From assembly GCA_004558035.1 (NCBI GenBank), contig SFEJ01000003.1:61617-125616 (forward strand): a stretch of DNA of 64,000 bases, read 5' to 3'. This stretch comes from Opitutia bacterium (GTDB lineage Bacteria > Verrucomicrobiota > Verrucomicrobiae > Opitutales > UBA953). A program made the translations under genes and the position numbers. Below, piece by piece: positions 39,322-47,896 of the stretch. Below the pieces are notes generated by a model, which was not told where the DNA came from, made no database searches, and worked only from the letters and a program-made list of their open reading frames with translations. How positions within the stretch are numbered: the first letter of the stretch is position 1; each line of letters opens with the position of its first letter.

Positions 39322-40734
39322 ATGAAATTCTCAGGAGCCCCATTCGGAACAAAAGGAAAATCCCTGCTCGCGGGAGCGTTCGCGCTCGCGGCGGCGGCGC
39401 TCGGCGGCGTTCCCGCGTCCGCGGCGGCGGATGCGCCCGCGAACCTCGGCGACATCCTTTTCGTCGGCGACTCCATCACGCAGGCGGACGGCAGAAACGC
39501 CGTCTCCTATCGCTACGCGCTGTGGAAGCATTGCGTCGATTCCGGCGTCGCGTATTCGCCTTTGGGCTCGATGAAGATCTTTCAGGGCGGCTCGACGACG
39601 TCGCCGCTCGCGCCCGATTATCTCGGCAAAAAATTCGACAACACGAACGAAGGCCATTTCGGCTGGGACGTCGCGTGGGTCGTCAGCGGCGAAGCGCAGG
39701 GCAAACGCCCCAACACCGGACAGAACACGGGCGGGCTCGCGGCGTGGATGTCGAAATACGGCCGCGCGCCGAAGACGGCGACGCTGCTCATGGGCGTGAA
39801 CGACCTCTCGCGCGGGAACGGCGGCAAGCCGCAGTACTCGGCGGAAACGGTGCTCGCGAACGCGAAGAACGTCGTCCGCACGATTCAGGAAAAATCCCCG
39901 CGCGGCGTCACGGTTCACGTGTTTTCCGTGCTCCCGTCGGGGCAGGCGTCGTGGGGCAGCGGGCGTTCGCCGCGCGCGGCGGTCGCGGAATACGACGCGA
40001 TGCTGAAGCGCGACGTCGAGTCCGGCGCGTGGAATTCCAAAAAATCGAAAGTGTTTTATCACGACGTCACGGCGGGCTTCGATCCCGTCGCGCACACCTA
40101 CGACAATCTCCACCCGAAGGCGCAGGGCGAGCGCGTCGTCGCCGCGAACATGGCGCGCGCGCTCGGGCTCGACCAGCGCAACGCCGGGCTCGCCCGCCGC
40201 GGGAACGCCGAACTGCCCGCGCGCGCGACGCCCGGCAAGGCTTCCGCCGAACGCCGCGTCGAGTGGAAGGGCGCGAAAAACGGCGCCGCGCACGAATTCA
40301 CGCTCGCGCTGACGGTGAAGCTGAACGCGTCGAAGAAGCCGGCGAAAAACGTGCTCGGCGTGCTCGTCGGGAACGGCGGCGGCGAGACCGGCTTGCTCTG
40401 CGTCGGCGAAAGCGGCGTCTTCTGGGGCGGCGTCGCGCCCGCGAATCTGCTCTACGGTCAGACGAACGACGCCTACAAGGACAAGTTCATGACCAAGGGC
40501 AAAAAGACGCTGCGCGTCGCCTGGATCGCCGAACGCAAAAACGGCGCGGCGGGCGGCTTCTACGTGTGGCTCGACGACGTGCTGATCGGCGAGGCGCTGC
40601 GCGGGAACGCGGACGCCGCGGACAAATGCGCGAACGGCGCGTTCGTCGGCCCCGTCGGCGGCGATTTCGCGCCCGCGGGCGAGATCTCCGAAATCGCCTA
40701 CGATCCCGCCAAGGCCTGGGCTCCGAAACCCTGA
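39322..40734 (+). CDS. Exported SGNH hydrolase with C-terminal lectin-like domain
   Basis: The 470-residue protein has a signal peptide (LLAGAFALAAAALGGVPASAAA) and an SGNH domain (about 45-285): Ser in ILFVGDSITQADG, Gly in GHFGWDVAW, Asn in LLMGVNDLSRGNGG and the Asp-His pair in YDNLHPKAQGERVVA. From about 310 to the end is a beta-rich domain with LTVKLNASKK and FYVWLDDVLIGEAL, like a LamG-type module. It probably deacylates an extracellular polysaccharide. A TTGCGC-type -35 and AAATTC lie close to the ATG. Confidence 0.85.
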   Translation: MKFSGAPFGTKGKSLLAGAFALAAAALGGVPASAAADAPANLGDILFVGDSITQADGRNAVSYRYALWKHCVDSGVAYSPLGSMKIFQGGSTTSPLAPDYLGKKFDNTNEGHFGWDVAWVVSGEAQGKRPNTGQNTGGLAAWMSKYGRAPKTATLLMGVNDLSRGNGGKPQYSAETVLANAKNVVRTIQEKSPRGVTVHVFSVLPSGQASWGSGRSPRAAVAEYDAMLKRDVESGAWNSKKSKVFYHDVTAGFDPVAHTYDNLHPKAQGERVVAANMARALGLDQRNAGLARRGNAELPARATPGKASAERRVEWKGAKNGAAHEFTLALTVKLNASKKPAKNVLGVLVGNGGGETGLLCVGESGVFWGGVAPANLLYGQTNDAYKDKFMTKGKKTLRVAWIAERKNGAAGGFYVWLDDVLIGEALRGNADAADKCANGAFVGPVGGDFAPAGEISEIAYDPAKAWAPKP

Positions 40735-40749
40735 AAAAATTTTAGGGGA

Positions 40750-40771
40750 GAAGCGGCATTCCTGCCGCTTC
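40750..40771 (-). terminator. Hairpin between convergent SGNH and alaS genes
   Basis: GAAGCGGCA (40750-40758) pairs with TGCCGCTTC (40763-40771), with a 4-nt loop. On the minus strand TCCCCTAAAA precedes a run of Ts, so termination of alaS is possible though not canonical. Confidence 0.5.
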
Positions 40772-40788
40772 CTCGAAAACGTCTGCTC

Positions 40789-43779
40789 TCAGAGCGCGGC
40801 GAAGACCTCGGCGAGCTTCGCGGCGTCTTTGCCGCCGCCCATCGCGAAGTCCGGCTTGCCGCCGCCCTTGCCGCCGAGCTTGCCGCAGAGTTCGGAGACG
40901 AGCTTGCCCGCCGCCGTTCCCGCCTTGACCGCGCCGGGAGCGCACGCCGCGACGACGGAGACCCTGTCCGCGCCGAACGCCGCGCCGAGCACGACGACGC
41001 CGTTTTCGCCCAACTTCTTCATGAGCTGCGAAGCGATTTCGCGCAGGTCGTTCGGCGTTCCCGCCGCGGGAACGACCGCCGCCACGCGCCGCGTCGCTCC
41101 GGCGTCCTTCGCCGTTTCCGCGAGCGTGTTCGCGAGCTGCGCGAGCTCTTTCTGGCGCACGGCGGCGAGCTGCTTTTCGAGCGCGGACTTTTCTTCCGCG
41201 AGCGTCTCGAATTTCTTCTGCAGGTCGGCGACCGGCGTCTTCGTCTTTTCGGAAAGTCTCTTCAGCGTCTGCGTTTCCGCGACGCCGTGCACGTAGGCCG
41301 CCATGCCGGTGAGCGCCTCGATGCGGCGCACGCCCGCGGCGATCGCGCCTTCGGCGACGATGCGGAACTGCCCGAGCTCGCCCGTGGCGCGGACGTGCGT
41401 CCCGCCGCAGAGCTCCATCGAATAGCCGTCGAGCGCGCGCGCGTTCCCGCCGACCTGAATGACGCGGACGACGTCGCCGTACTTGTCGCCGAAGAACTGC
41501 ATGATGTTCGCGTTCTCCTTCGCCTGCTCGTGCGGAATTTCCGTCCACGAGACGACGTTGTCGGCGAGCACGAGCTCGTTGACGGTGCGCTCGACCTCGG
41601 CGACCTGCGCGGGCGTGAGCGCCGCGGAGTTGAAGTCGAAGGTCAGTTTTTCGTCGGAGACGAAGGAGCCCTTCTGCGAAACGTCCTTGCCGACGACGCT
41701 GTGCAGCGCGTAGTGCAGCAGGTGCGTCGCGGTGTGGTTGCGCTCGATGGCGCGGCGGCGTTTTTCGTCCACGACGACGGTCGCCTTGGCGCCGACGGGC
41801 GGCGGTTCGTCGCCCTCGACGAAGTGCAGGAAGACGTTCCCGCTCTTCTGCGTGTTGGCGATCTTCCAGGCGCGGCCGCGCGCGGAGAGCGTTCCCGTGT
41901 CGCCGACCTGGCCGCCCATTTCGGCGTAGCAGGGCGTGCGGTCGAGCACGACGGCGAGCTTGCCCTTGCTGTCCACGATTTCGAGAATCGTCGCCTCGGC
42001 GGAAAGCGTCTCGTAGCCGAGGAACTGCGTCGCGTCCTTGGTCTCGATTTCGGAAAGGGTGACGATCTGCTTTTTCTGCGCGGCGCGGGCGCGTTCGCGC
42101 TGTTCGGTCATCAGGGCTTCGAACGCCTTTTCGTCCACGGAATAACCGCGTTCGCGCGCCATGAGGTCGGTGAGGTCGAGCGGGAACCCGTAGGTGTCGT
42201 AAAGCAGGAAGGCGGCCTCGCCGTTGAAGACTTCGGCGAGCTCGGCGCTCACGGTGAGGAAGTTGGCGAGCGTGCCGCGGAAGTTCGCGAGCGCGTCCTT
42301 GTCCTCGGGCGCGGCGACGAGCGCGTGCGCGGTCGTGTAGAGCGCCTTCGTGTCGGAGCGCGTGAAGATGCGGCGCGCGAGGTCGGTGTTCACGGGCGTC
42401 TCGAACTTGACGATGCTCTTCGCGATGACGGCGACGAGGTGGTCGGCGATCTGCGCGAGCGCGGCGTTCCCGTCCTTCAGCGCTTCTTCGGAAAGGCGCA
42501 TGGCGTCGACGACGCGCGCGCGGAGATTTTTCGCGGCGTTCTTCAGGGCGATGATTTCCTCGAAAATCGTCAGCCCGGCGTCGAGCGTCTTGTTGAAGGC
42601 CTCCTCCTCGACGCGGATCGTGTCGCGCACGGCGTCGCGGCGGGAACGGATTTCGGGGAACACGTCGCCCATCGTCTCCGCGAGCACGTCCACGAGCTTG
42701 TAGAAGAACGGCTCCCTGAAGCCGAGCGTGCGCCCGTAGCGGACGGCGCGGCGCAGAATGCGGCGCAGGACGTAGTTGCGGTCGCTGTTGCCGGGCGCGA
42801 TGCCGTCGGCGACGGCGAAGGAAAGCGTGCGGATGTGGTCGGCGATGACGCGGAAGGCGACGTCGGTCTTCTCCTGCTCGGTCGCGCCCTGCGTTCCCGC
42901 GGCGGGCAGCGTGGAGCCGTATTTCCTGCCGGAAAGCTTTTCGATTTCACGGAAGATCGGCGCGAAGACGTCCGTCTCGTAGTTGGAGATGACGCCCGTG
43001 AAGTCGGTGAAGTTCTTCGTGCACTGAATGATGCTCGTCGCGCGCTCGAAGCCCATGCCGGTGTCGACGTTCTTCGCGGGAAGCGGCGAGAACGTGCCGT
43101 CGGGATTCGCGTTGAACTCCATGAAGACGAGGTTCCAGATCTCGATGCACTGCGGCGAGCCCTTGTTGACGAGCACGCCCGCGGTGTCGCCGTCCGGCGT
43201 GAGGTCCATGTGGATTTCCGAGCACGGACCGCACGGCCCCGTGTCGCCCATCATCCAGAAATTGTCCTTCTTGTTGCCGTTGACGATGTGCACCTTCGGG
43301 TCGAGCCCGGCGGCGACGAAAAGTTTTTCCCACGCGTCGTACGCCTCCTGGTCGAACGCGGCGGGATCGCCCTTGGACTTGTCCGGGCAATAGACGGTCG
43401 CGTAGAGGCGCTCCTTCGGGAATTTCCAGACTTCGGTGATGAGCTCCCACGCCCACGAAATCGCCTCCTTCTTGAAGTAGTCGCCGTAGGACCAGTTGCC
43501 GAGCATCTCGAAGAACGTGTGGTGATACGTGTCCATGCCGACGTCCTCGAGGTCGTTGTGCTTGCCGCCCGCGCGGATGCACTTCTGCGTGTCGGCGGCG
43601 CGGTGCGTCGGGTACGGGCACGGAATCTGCCCGAGGAAGATCGGCACGAACTGGTTCATTCCCGCGTTCGTGAAAAGCAGGTTCGGCGAGTCCGGCAGCA
43701 GGCTGGACGAAGGCACGATCTTGTGCTCCTTCGATTTGAAGAAATCAAGAAAGGACTGGCGGATTTCTGAGGATGTCAT
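40789..43779 (-). CDS. alaS: Alanyl-tRNA synthetase with internal insertion
   Basis: AlaS charges and proofreads tRNA-Ala. At 996 residues it is about 120 longer than typical. The class II core has PSSSLLPDSPNLLFTNAGMNQF at the start, PTHRAADTQKCIRAGGKHNDLEDVG near 58 and FEMLGNWSYGDYF near 90. The editing domain carries HTATHLLHYAL and CGGTHVRATGELGQF. The C-Ala part is Gly-rich, ending FAMGGGKDAAKLAEVFAAL. The extra length falls near residues 400-520, between the tRNA-recognition region and the LLYDTYGFPLDLT block, and is helix-rich. Confidence 0.95.
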   Translation of the reverse strand: MTSSEIRQSFLDFFKSKEHKIVPSSSLLPDSPNLLFTNAGMNQFVPIFLGQIPCPYPTHRAADTQKCIRAGGKHNDLEDVGMDTYHHTFFEMLGNWSYGDYFKKEAISWAWELITEVWKFPKERLYATVYCPDKSKGDPAAFDQEAYDAWEKLFVAAGLDPKVHIVNGNKKDNFWMMGDTGPCGPCSEIHMDLTPDGDTAGVLVNKGSPQCIEIWNLVFMEFNANPDGTFSPLPAKNVDTGMGFERATSIIQCTKNFTDFTGVISNYETDVFAPIFREIEKLSGRKYGSTLPAAGTQGATEQEKTDVAFRVIADHIRTLSFAVADGIAPGNSDRNYVLRRILRRAVRYGRTLGFREPFFYKLVDVLAETMGDVFPEIRSRRDAVRDTIRVEEEAFNKTLDAGLTIFEEIIALKNAAKNLRARVVDAMRLSEEALKDGNAALAQIADHLVAVIAKSIVKFETPVNTDLARRIFTRSDTKALYTTAHALVAAPEDKDALANFRGTLANFLTVSAELAEVFNGEAAFLLYDTYGFPLDLTDLMARERGYSVDEKAFEALMTEQRERARAAQKKQIVTLSEIETKDATQFLGYETLSAEATILEIVDSKGKLAVVLDRTPCYAEMGGQVGDTGTLSARGRAWKIANTQKSGNVFLHFVEGDEPPPVGAKATVVVDEKRRRAIERNHTATHLLHYALHSVVGKDVSQKGSFVSDEKLTFDFNSAALTPAQVAEVERTVNELVLADNVVSWTEIPHEQAKENANIMQFFGDKYGDVVRVIQVGGNARALDGYSMELCGGTHVRATGELGQFRIVAEGAIAAGVRRIEALTGMAAYVHGVAETQTLKRLSEKTKTPVADLQKKFETLAEEKSALEKQLAAVRQKELAQLANTLAETAKDAGATRRVAAVVPAAGTPNDLREIASQLMKKLGENGVVVLGAAFGADRVSVVAACAPGAVKAGTAAGKLVSELCGKLGGKGGGKPDFAMGGGKDAAKLAEVFAAL

Positions 43780-43944
43780 GACGGAAAAATGTAAGGAGAC
43801 ATTTCACTCTTTGCCGCTCCCCGCGTAAAGCGCGAAATTCCCCGCGGGAACGCGGATTGAGGGCGAAGGCATTCCCGTCTTCGTCCGGGCGGCGGGCGCA
43901 TATTTCACGCCGATCAATTCCGCCCCGGCGGGGCGAAACAAGCG

Positions 43945-44130
43945 TAACCCCATGCGCGCGGCGAAGCGCGCGCTTGGGGAAAGCACCGCGCACGCGCCGC
44001 GCCTGAAAGGCGCAATCGCCCGGAGCGTCCGGCGTTTTCGCGACGCGCCGTTCCCGCGGGGCAGTTGCGCTTTTCAAGCGCGCGTTTTTTCGGGCGACTG
44101 CCCCAAGCGGCTTGCGCCGCATGGGGTTAT
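43945..44130. repeat. Inverted pair of two-hairpin REP-like elements
   Basis: The 550-nt spacer 43780-44329 holds two related modules in opposite orientation. Module 1 (43945-44022) has TAACCCCATGCGCGC...TTGGGG, a hairpin, then GCGCCTGAAAGGCGC and AATCGCCC. Module 2 (44059-44130) on the minus strand has TAACCCCATGCGGC...TTGGGG, then GCGCTTGAAAAGCGC and AACTGCCCC. Pairing is preserved in the stems despite base changes. The layout resembles REP/BIME elements mobilised by RAYT transposases. Nothing else is recognised in this spacer. Confidence 0.75.
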
Positions 44131-44329
44131 TTTTGTGCCGCATTTCATGCGGGAACGCACCTTTTGAGAACGAAAGTATTCCTGCCGCCGTTCTCCGGCG
44201 GGGCGCTTCGCGGGGCTGAATCGAATCCCTTAAAATCCCCGAAATCACTGTTCGTTTTCAGGTTTCCGCGGGGGCGGTTTTCTTTGAACTCGCGTTCCCG
44301 CGGGAGCGGGGGCAGAATGGCGTCCATCT

Positions 44330-44758
44330 ATGAGTAAAGAAATCGAAGAGGGTCTGAAGCTGAATTTCGACTTCACGAAACTGCGCAAAGCCGTCGCGCA
44401 ATGCGAATCCGACGTCGTTCCCGTCGTCGCTCAGGACGCGGACACGAAGGAAGTGCTGATCGTCGCCTACGCGAACAAGCTCGCGCTCGAAACCGCGTTG
44501 AAGGAAGGCATGGCGACGTTCTGGAGCACCTCGCGCAACGAGCTCTGGCTCAAGGGTAAGACGTCCGGCGACTACCTGAAGCTCGTCGAGGTGCGCGTGA
44601 ACTGCGAGCAGAATTCGCTGCTCTACCTCGTGCGTCCCGCCGGCAAGGGCGCGTGCCACACGAAGGGCAAGGACGGTCTGCCGCGCCGCGGCTGCTATTA
44701 CCGCTCGCTCGACCTGACGGACGGCGAAACGCTGCGTTTCGTCCCCGGCATGGAGTGA
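44330..44758 (+). CDS. hisI: Phosphoribosyl-AMP cyclohydrolase
   Basis: HisI opens the purine ring of phosphoribosyl-AMP in histidine synthesis. The 142-residue protein is the single-domain form, without the HisE pyrophosphatase. Conserved blocks are VLIVAYANKLALETAL, ATFWSTSRNELWLKGKTSGD near residue 63, and the metal-binding Cys residues in GACHTKG and RRGCYYRSL near 107 and 118. It is separate from hisB-hisH. The UDG gene starts 16 nt downstream, so the two are likely co-transcribed. Confidence 0.95.
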   Translation: MSKEIEEGLKLNFDFTKLRKAVAQCESDVVPVVAQDADTKEVLIVAYANKLALETALKEGMATFWSTSRNELWLKGKTSGDYLKLVEVRVNCEQNSLLYLVRPAGKGACHTKGKDGLPRRGCYYRSLDLTDGETLRFVPGME

Positions 44759-44774
44759 GCCCGGATTCTGAAAA

Positions 44775-45731
44775 ATGCGCGACGCGCTCGAAGTGCTGCT
44801 CGACACGCTCCTCGCCCTCAAGGAAGAAGGCGTGGAGCGCGTCGCCGTGGACGACGCGTCGCTCGCGGCGCTGCGGGAGGTCGCGCTGAAGGGCGCGGAC
44901 GTTCCCGCGCCTGCGCCCGCGCCGAAGGCGGCCCCGCGCCGCGCCGCGCCCGTTCCCGAAGCCGCCGCGCCGCGCCCGTCGTTTCCTGCCCGCGAACGCG
45001 TTTCCGCGGCGCCTTCCGCGCCGGTTTTCGAAGAACGCCCCGCGCCGAAACCCGCCGCGCCCGCATTCCCGCCGCCGCCGAAAATCGCCGTTCCCGAATC
45101 CGGGACGAAGGCGGAAAAACTCGCCGCCGTCGCCGAGCAGATGCGCGCCGACGCCGTCTGCAACAAGCATCTGCATCGCGGCAAGCATCTCGTGTTCGGC
45201 GTCGGCGATCCGGATTCGCCGGTGTTTTTCTGCGGCGAAGCTCCCGGCGCGGAAGAAGAGACGCGCGGCGAGCCGTTCGTCGGCCCCGCGGGGCAGCTGC
45301 TCGACAAGATCATCGCCGCGACGGGGCTTTCGCGGGAACGCGTTTACATCGGCAACATCATGAAGTGGCGGCCGGAGCTGCCGACGCTCGTCGGCAATCG
45401 TCCGCCGACGCCCGAAGAAATGGCGTACTGCCTGCCCTACGTCGTCGCGCAGATCGAGATCATCCGTCCGCGCGTGATCGTCGCGCTCGGGCTGACGGCG
45501 GTCAACGGGCTGCTCGGCAACGATCCCGACCGCAAAATGGGCGCGATCCGCGGCAGGCGTTTCGATTTTCACGGCGTTCCCGTGATTCCGACCTACCATC
45601 CGTCCTACCTGCTGCGCAACGGCACGGCGCGTTCCAAGCGCCTCGTCTGGGAAGATTTTCTCGCGATGATGGAGCTGCTCGGCATGCCGATTTCGGACAG
45701 GCAGCGCGGGTATTTTCTGTCGAAGAGCTGA
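44775..45731 (+). CDS. Family-4-type uracil-DNA glycosylase lacking two Fe-S cysteines
   Basis: This enzyme removes uracil from DNA. A Pro/Ala-rich N-terminal extension (about residues 35-110) precedes the catalytic domain. Motifs are FFCGEAPGAEEETRGEPFVGPAGQLLDKII near 153, VYIGNIMKWRPE near 195 and the DNA-binding TYHPSYLLRNG near 275. Family 4 normally binds a 4Fe-4S cluster through four Cys. Here the first site reads C-N-K-H (second Cys is His) and the KCRP Cys is Trp (KWRP), so only two of four remain and the cluster is probably absent. The active-site residues look intact. Confidence 0.85.
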   Translation: MRDALEVLLDTLLALKEEGVERVAVDDASLAALREVALKGADVPAPAPAPKAAPRRAAPVPEAAAPRPSFPARERVSAAPSAPVFEERPAPKPAAPAFPPPPKIAVPESGTKAEKLAAVAEQMRADAVCNKHLHRGKHLVFGVGDPDSPVFFCGEAPGAEEETRGEPFVGPAGQLLDKIIAATGLSRERVYIGNIMKWRPELPTLVGNRPPTPEEMAYCLPYVVAQIEIIRPRVIVALGLTAVNGLLGNDPDRKMGAIRGRRFDFHGVPVIPTYHPSYLLRNGTARSKRLVWEDFLAMMELLGMPISDRQRGYFLSKS

Positions 45732-45744
45732 GGGGAAGATCGAA

Positions 45745-45834
45745 AGTTCAGAAGCTTAAGAGTTTAAAAGCTTAAACTCTTTTCGGCGAAGCCGAAGGCA
45801 ATGAACTTCCGGACTTCATAACCTCATAACTTCG
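45745..45834. repeat. Phased micro-repeats in the UDG/psd spacer
   Basis: AAGCTTAAG/TTTAAAAGCTTAAAC words lead into TTTCGGCGAAGCCGAA and then ATGAACTTCCGGACTTCATAA and CCTCATAACTTCGTCACTT. The second half is a near copy of the spacer at 33.73-33.78 kb, and the first half is like the 28.93 kb repeat. It separates convergent genes. Confidence 0.7.
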
Positions 45835-46872
45835 TCACTTCCGTTCCGCCGCCGCTTTTCCCAGCTCCGTGCCCATTTTCGCGAAGGTCTCGACGCCCTG
45901 CGCGGAGTTCGCGCACAGATCGTCCGCGAGGCGGATTTTCCCCGGCTCGAAAATCGTCGCGATGAACGAGCCGCCGAAGCGGAAATAGCCGAGCTCCGCG
46001 CCTTTTTCCGCCGGCGTTCCCGCCGCGTAGGTCGGCACGATCGTCCCGACGTTCGTCGCGCCGACGAGCACCTGCAGCACTTTGCCGAAGCGCGGCGAAT
46101 CGATTTCGACGACGACGCGCTTGTTTTCCCACAGGTAGGCGAGGTTTTTCGAGAGCGCGATCGGGTTCACCGAATACAGCGCGCCGTTGACGACGCGCGG
46201 CGCCGCCGGCGTTCCCGCGACGGGAAAGTGAAAGCGGTGGTAATCCGTCGGGCAGAGGCGGGAACAGACCATCGCGCCGTCCGCGTAGCGCGCCGCGAGC
46301 GCGGCGTCGCCGAGAAATTTTTCCAGATCGAAACGCTGTCCCTTCGCGTAGAAACGCGTCGCGGCGGAGATTTTCGGGAACGCGAGATGGCGGCCGTCGG
46401 CGGGAAGCGTCGCGACGTCTTCCGCGGGCACGACGGGGCGCGCGCCGGGCTTGAGCCTGCGCGAGAAAAAGTCGTTGAACGACGCGAATTCCGTCACGGG
46501 AACGGCGGATTCCTCGACGTTCACGCCGAAGCGTTCGCAGAAGGGCGCGATTTTTTCGCGGCTCGCGGGGCGGCTCATCACGACGCCGTAGATTTCGGAA
46601 AACGCCGCGCGGCGAATCAGCGCCCAGAGCGCGATCTGCCCGAGATGCGTTTCGTAAACCCAACGCAGCGGCTTTTCGCCGAAGATGGCTTCCGTTTCGA
46701 GGCGGCCGCTTTCGCGGTCGAAAAATTGCACCGGGGCTGAAGTGGACATGTTCAAAGAATAATCGATTCCGAGCGCCGCGATAAAGCACAAAGCGAGCGT
46801 TCCCGCGGCGAGCGCGACGCGGCGCCTTTTCTTCCGGCGCGCGGATCCGCCGTGAATTTTTCCGAAAACCAT
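45835..46872 (-). CDS. psd: Phosphatidylserine decarboxylase
   Basis: Psd makes phosphatidylethanolamine from phosphatidylserine, using a pyruvoyl group formed by self-cleavage. The 345-residue protein has an N-terminal basic and membrane segment (VALAAGTLALCFIAALGIDY), then the family opening FFDRESGRLETEAIFGEKPLRWVYE. The catalytic blocks are YHRFHFPVAG near 220 and, at the C-terminus, RFGGSFIATIFEPGKI, where Gly-Gly-Ser replaces the common Leu-Gly-Ser-Thr cleavage site. A GAAAAT box 6 nt before the ATG hints at a leaderless mRNA. Confidence 0.92.
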   Translation of the reverse strand: MVFGKIHGGSARRKKRRRVALAAGTLALCFIAALGIDYSLNMSTSAPVQFFDRESGRLETEAIFGEKPLRWVYETHLGQIALWALIRRAAFSEIYGVVMSRPASREKIAPFCERFGVNVEESAVPVTEFASFNDFFSRRLKPGARPVVPAEDVATLPADGRHLAFPKISAATRFYAKGQRFDLEKFLGDAALAARYADGAMVCSRLCPTDYHRFHFPVAGTPAAPRVVNGALYSVNPIALSKNLAYLWENKRVVVEIDSPRFGKVLQVLVGATNVGTIVPTYAAGTPAEKGAELGYFRFGGSFIATIFEPGKIRLADDLCANSAQGVETFAKMGTELGKAAAERK

Positions 46873-46917
46873 GCGCGCATTTTCGACGAACGCCTCCGCG
46901 GGCGCGACCGAAAATTT

Positions 46918-47796
46918 TCAGCGCGCTTTCCGCTTCCGCCGCGCGGCGACCAGCGCCAGAGCGGACATTCCCGCGAACAGCCCGAACGCCGACGGCTCGG
47001 GAACGGAAGGCGTGTCCTGCCACACGCGCACGTAGTCGATCTCCATTTTCGCGCCGGAGGCGTAGAGCTTCGCCGCGTCGATTCCGCGGTTTTCGCCGGT
47101 GTTCTCCACCCAGTTCCCGCCGATCTGCATGCTCAGAATCAGATAAAACTCCTTGTCGTTGAACGGCCACGCCGACGTCGTGTTCTCCGGCGTGTAGGTT
47201 GCCGTGACGACGTCGTTGATGAGGAAGCGGATGACGTTCTCCTCCCACTCGATTCCGTAGGTGTTGAAGACGGTCTTGTCGATCTTCGGATGCGTTCCCG
47301 CGCTGCCGTTGCTTCCGTCCGGATTGCTGAAATGGAGCGTCTGATAAACGTTGCCCTGATAGTTCAAGTGCTCCATGATGTCGATTTCGCCGGAGCTCGG
47401 CCAGGTATTGCCGTTCTGCGGCATCATCCAGAGCGCGGGCCACACGCCCTGCACGCAGTCGAAGCGCGCGCGGATCTCCACCTTGCCGTAGCGGAAGCTG
47501 AACTTGTTCAGCGAATAAATCCCCGCCTCGCGGTAATCCGTGGCGCTCGCGTCCGCCGTGTCCTTCGTGCCCTTCAGCACGATGCAGCCGTCGCGGAACT
47601 CGACCAGGTCCGAGCTCGTCGCGTCCATGTATCTGCGCCACTCGGGCGTTCCCGCGTCGATGCGCGTCCACGTCGAGCCGTCAAGCGAATCGCCGTCGAA
47701 CTCGTCGCTGAAGACGAGTTGCCGGTCCGTGCCGAACGCCGCCGCGGGAACGGCAAGAAGGGCGAAGAGAAAAATTTTTCGGGAAAATTCGAACAT
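46918..47796 (-). CDS. Exported GH16 glycoside hydrolase with PEP-CTERM tail
   Basis: GH16 enzymes cut beta-1,3/1,4 glucans, galactans and related polysaccharides. The 292-residue protein has a signal peptide (KIFLFALLAVPAAAFG), the GH16 beta-sandwich with LVFSDEFDGDSLDGSTW, ALWMMPQNGNTWPSSGEIDIMEH (catalytic Glu pair in E-I-D-I-M-E, near residue 135) and MEIDYVRVWQDTP. It ends with a PEP-CTERM sorting signal: VPEPSAFGLFAGMSALALVAA then RRKRKAR. The substrate cannot be told from the sequence. Confidence 0.93.
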   Translation of the reverse strand: MFEFSRKIFLFALLAVPAAAFGTDRQLVFSDEFDGDSLDGSTWTRIDAGTPEWRRYMDATSSDLVEFRDGCIVLKGTKDTADASATDYREAGIYSLNKFSFRYGKVEIRARFDCVQGVWPALWMMPQNGNTWPSSGEIDIMEHLNYQGNVYQTLHFSNPDGSNGSAGTHPKIDKTVFNTYGIEWEENVIRFLINDVVTATYTPENTTSAWPFNDKEFYLILSMQIGGNWVENTGENRGIDAAKLYASGAKMEIDYVRVWQDTPSVPEPSAFGLFAGMSALALVAARRKRKAR

Positions 47797-47818
47797 GGGG
47801 AAAAGAAACGAGGGGTTA

Positions 47819-47865
47819 AAAAAATCACGTTCCCGCGCTCGGGAAGACCGCCTCGCGGGAACGTG
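47819..47865 (-). terminator. Terminator of the PEP-CTERM gene built from two facing words
   Basis: CACGTTCCCGCG (47826-47837) pairs perfectly with CGCGGGAACGTG (47854-47865). On the minus strand ATTTTTTT follows. The 16-nt loop includes another CGGGAA. Confidence 0.88.
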
Positions 47866-47896
47866 AACTTTCAGAGAACGGGAAAATCGCCTCCGC

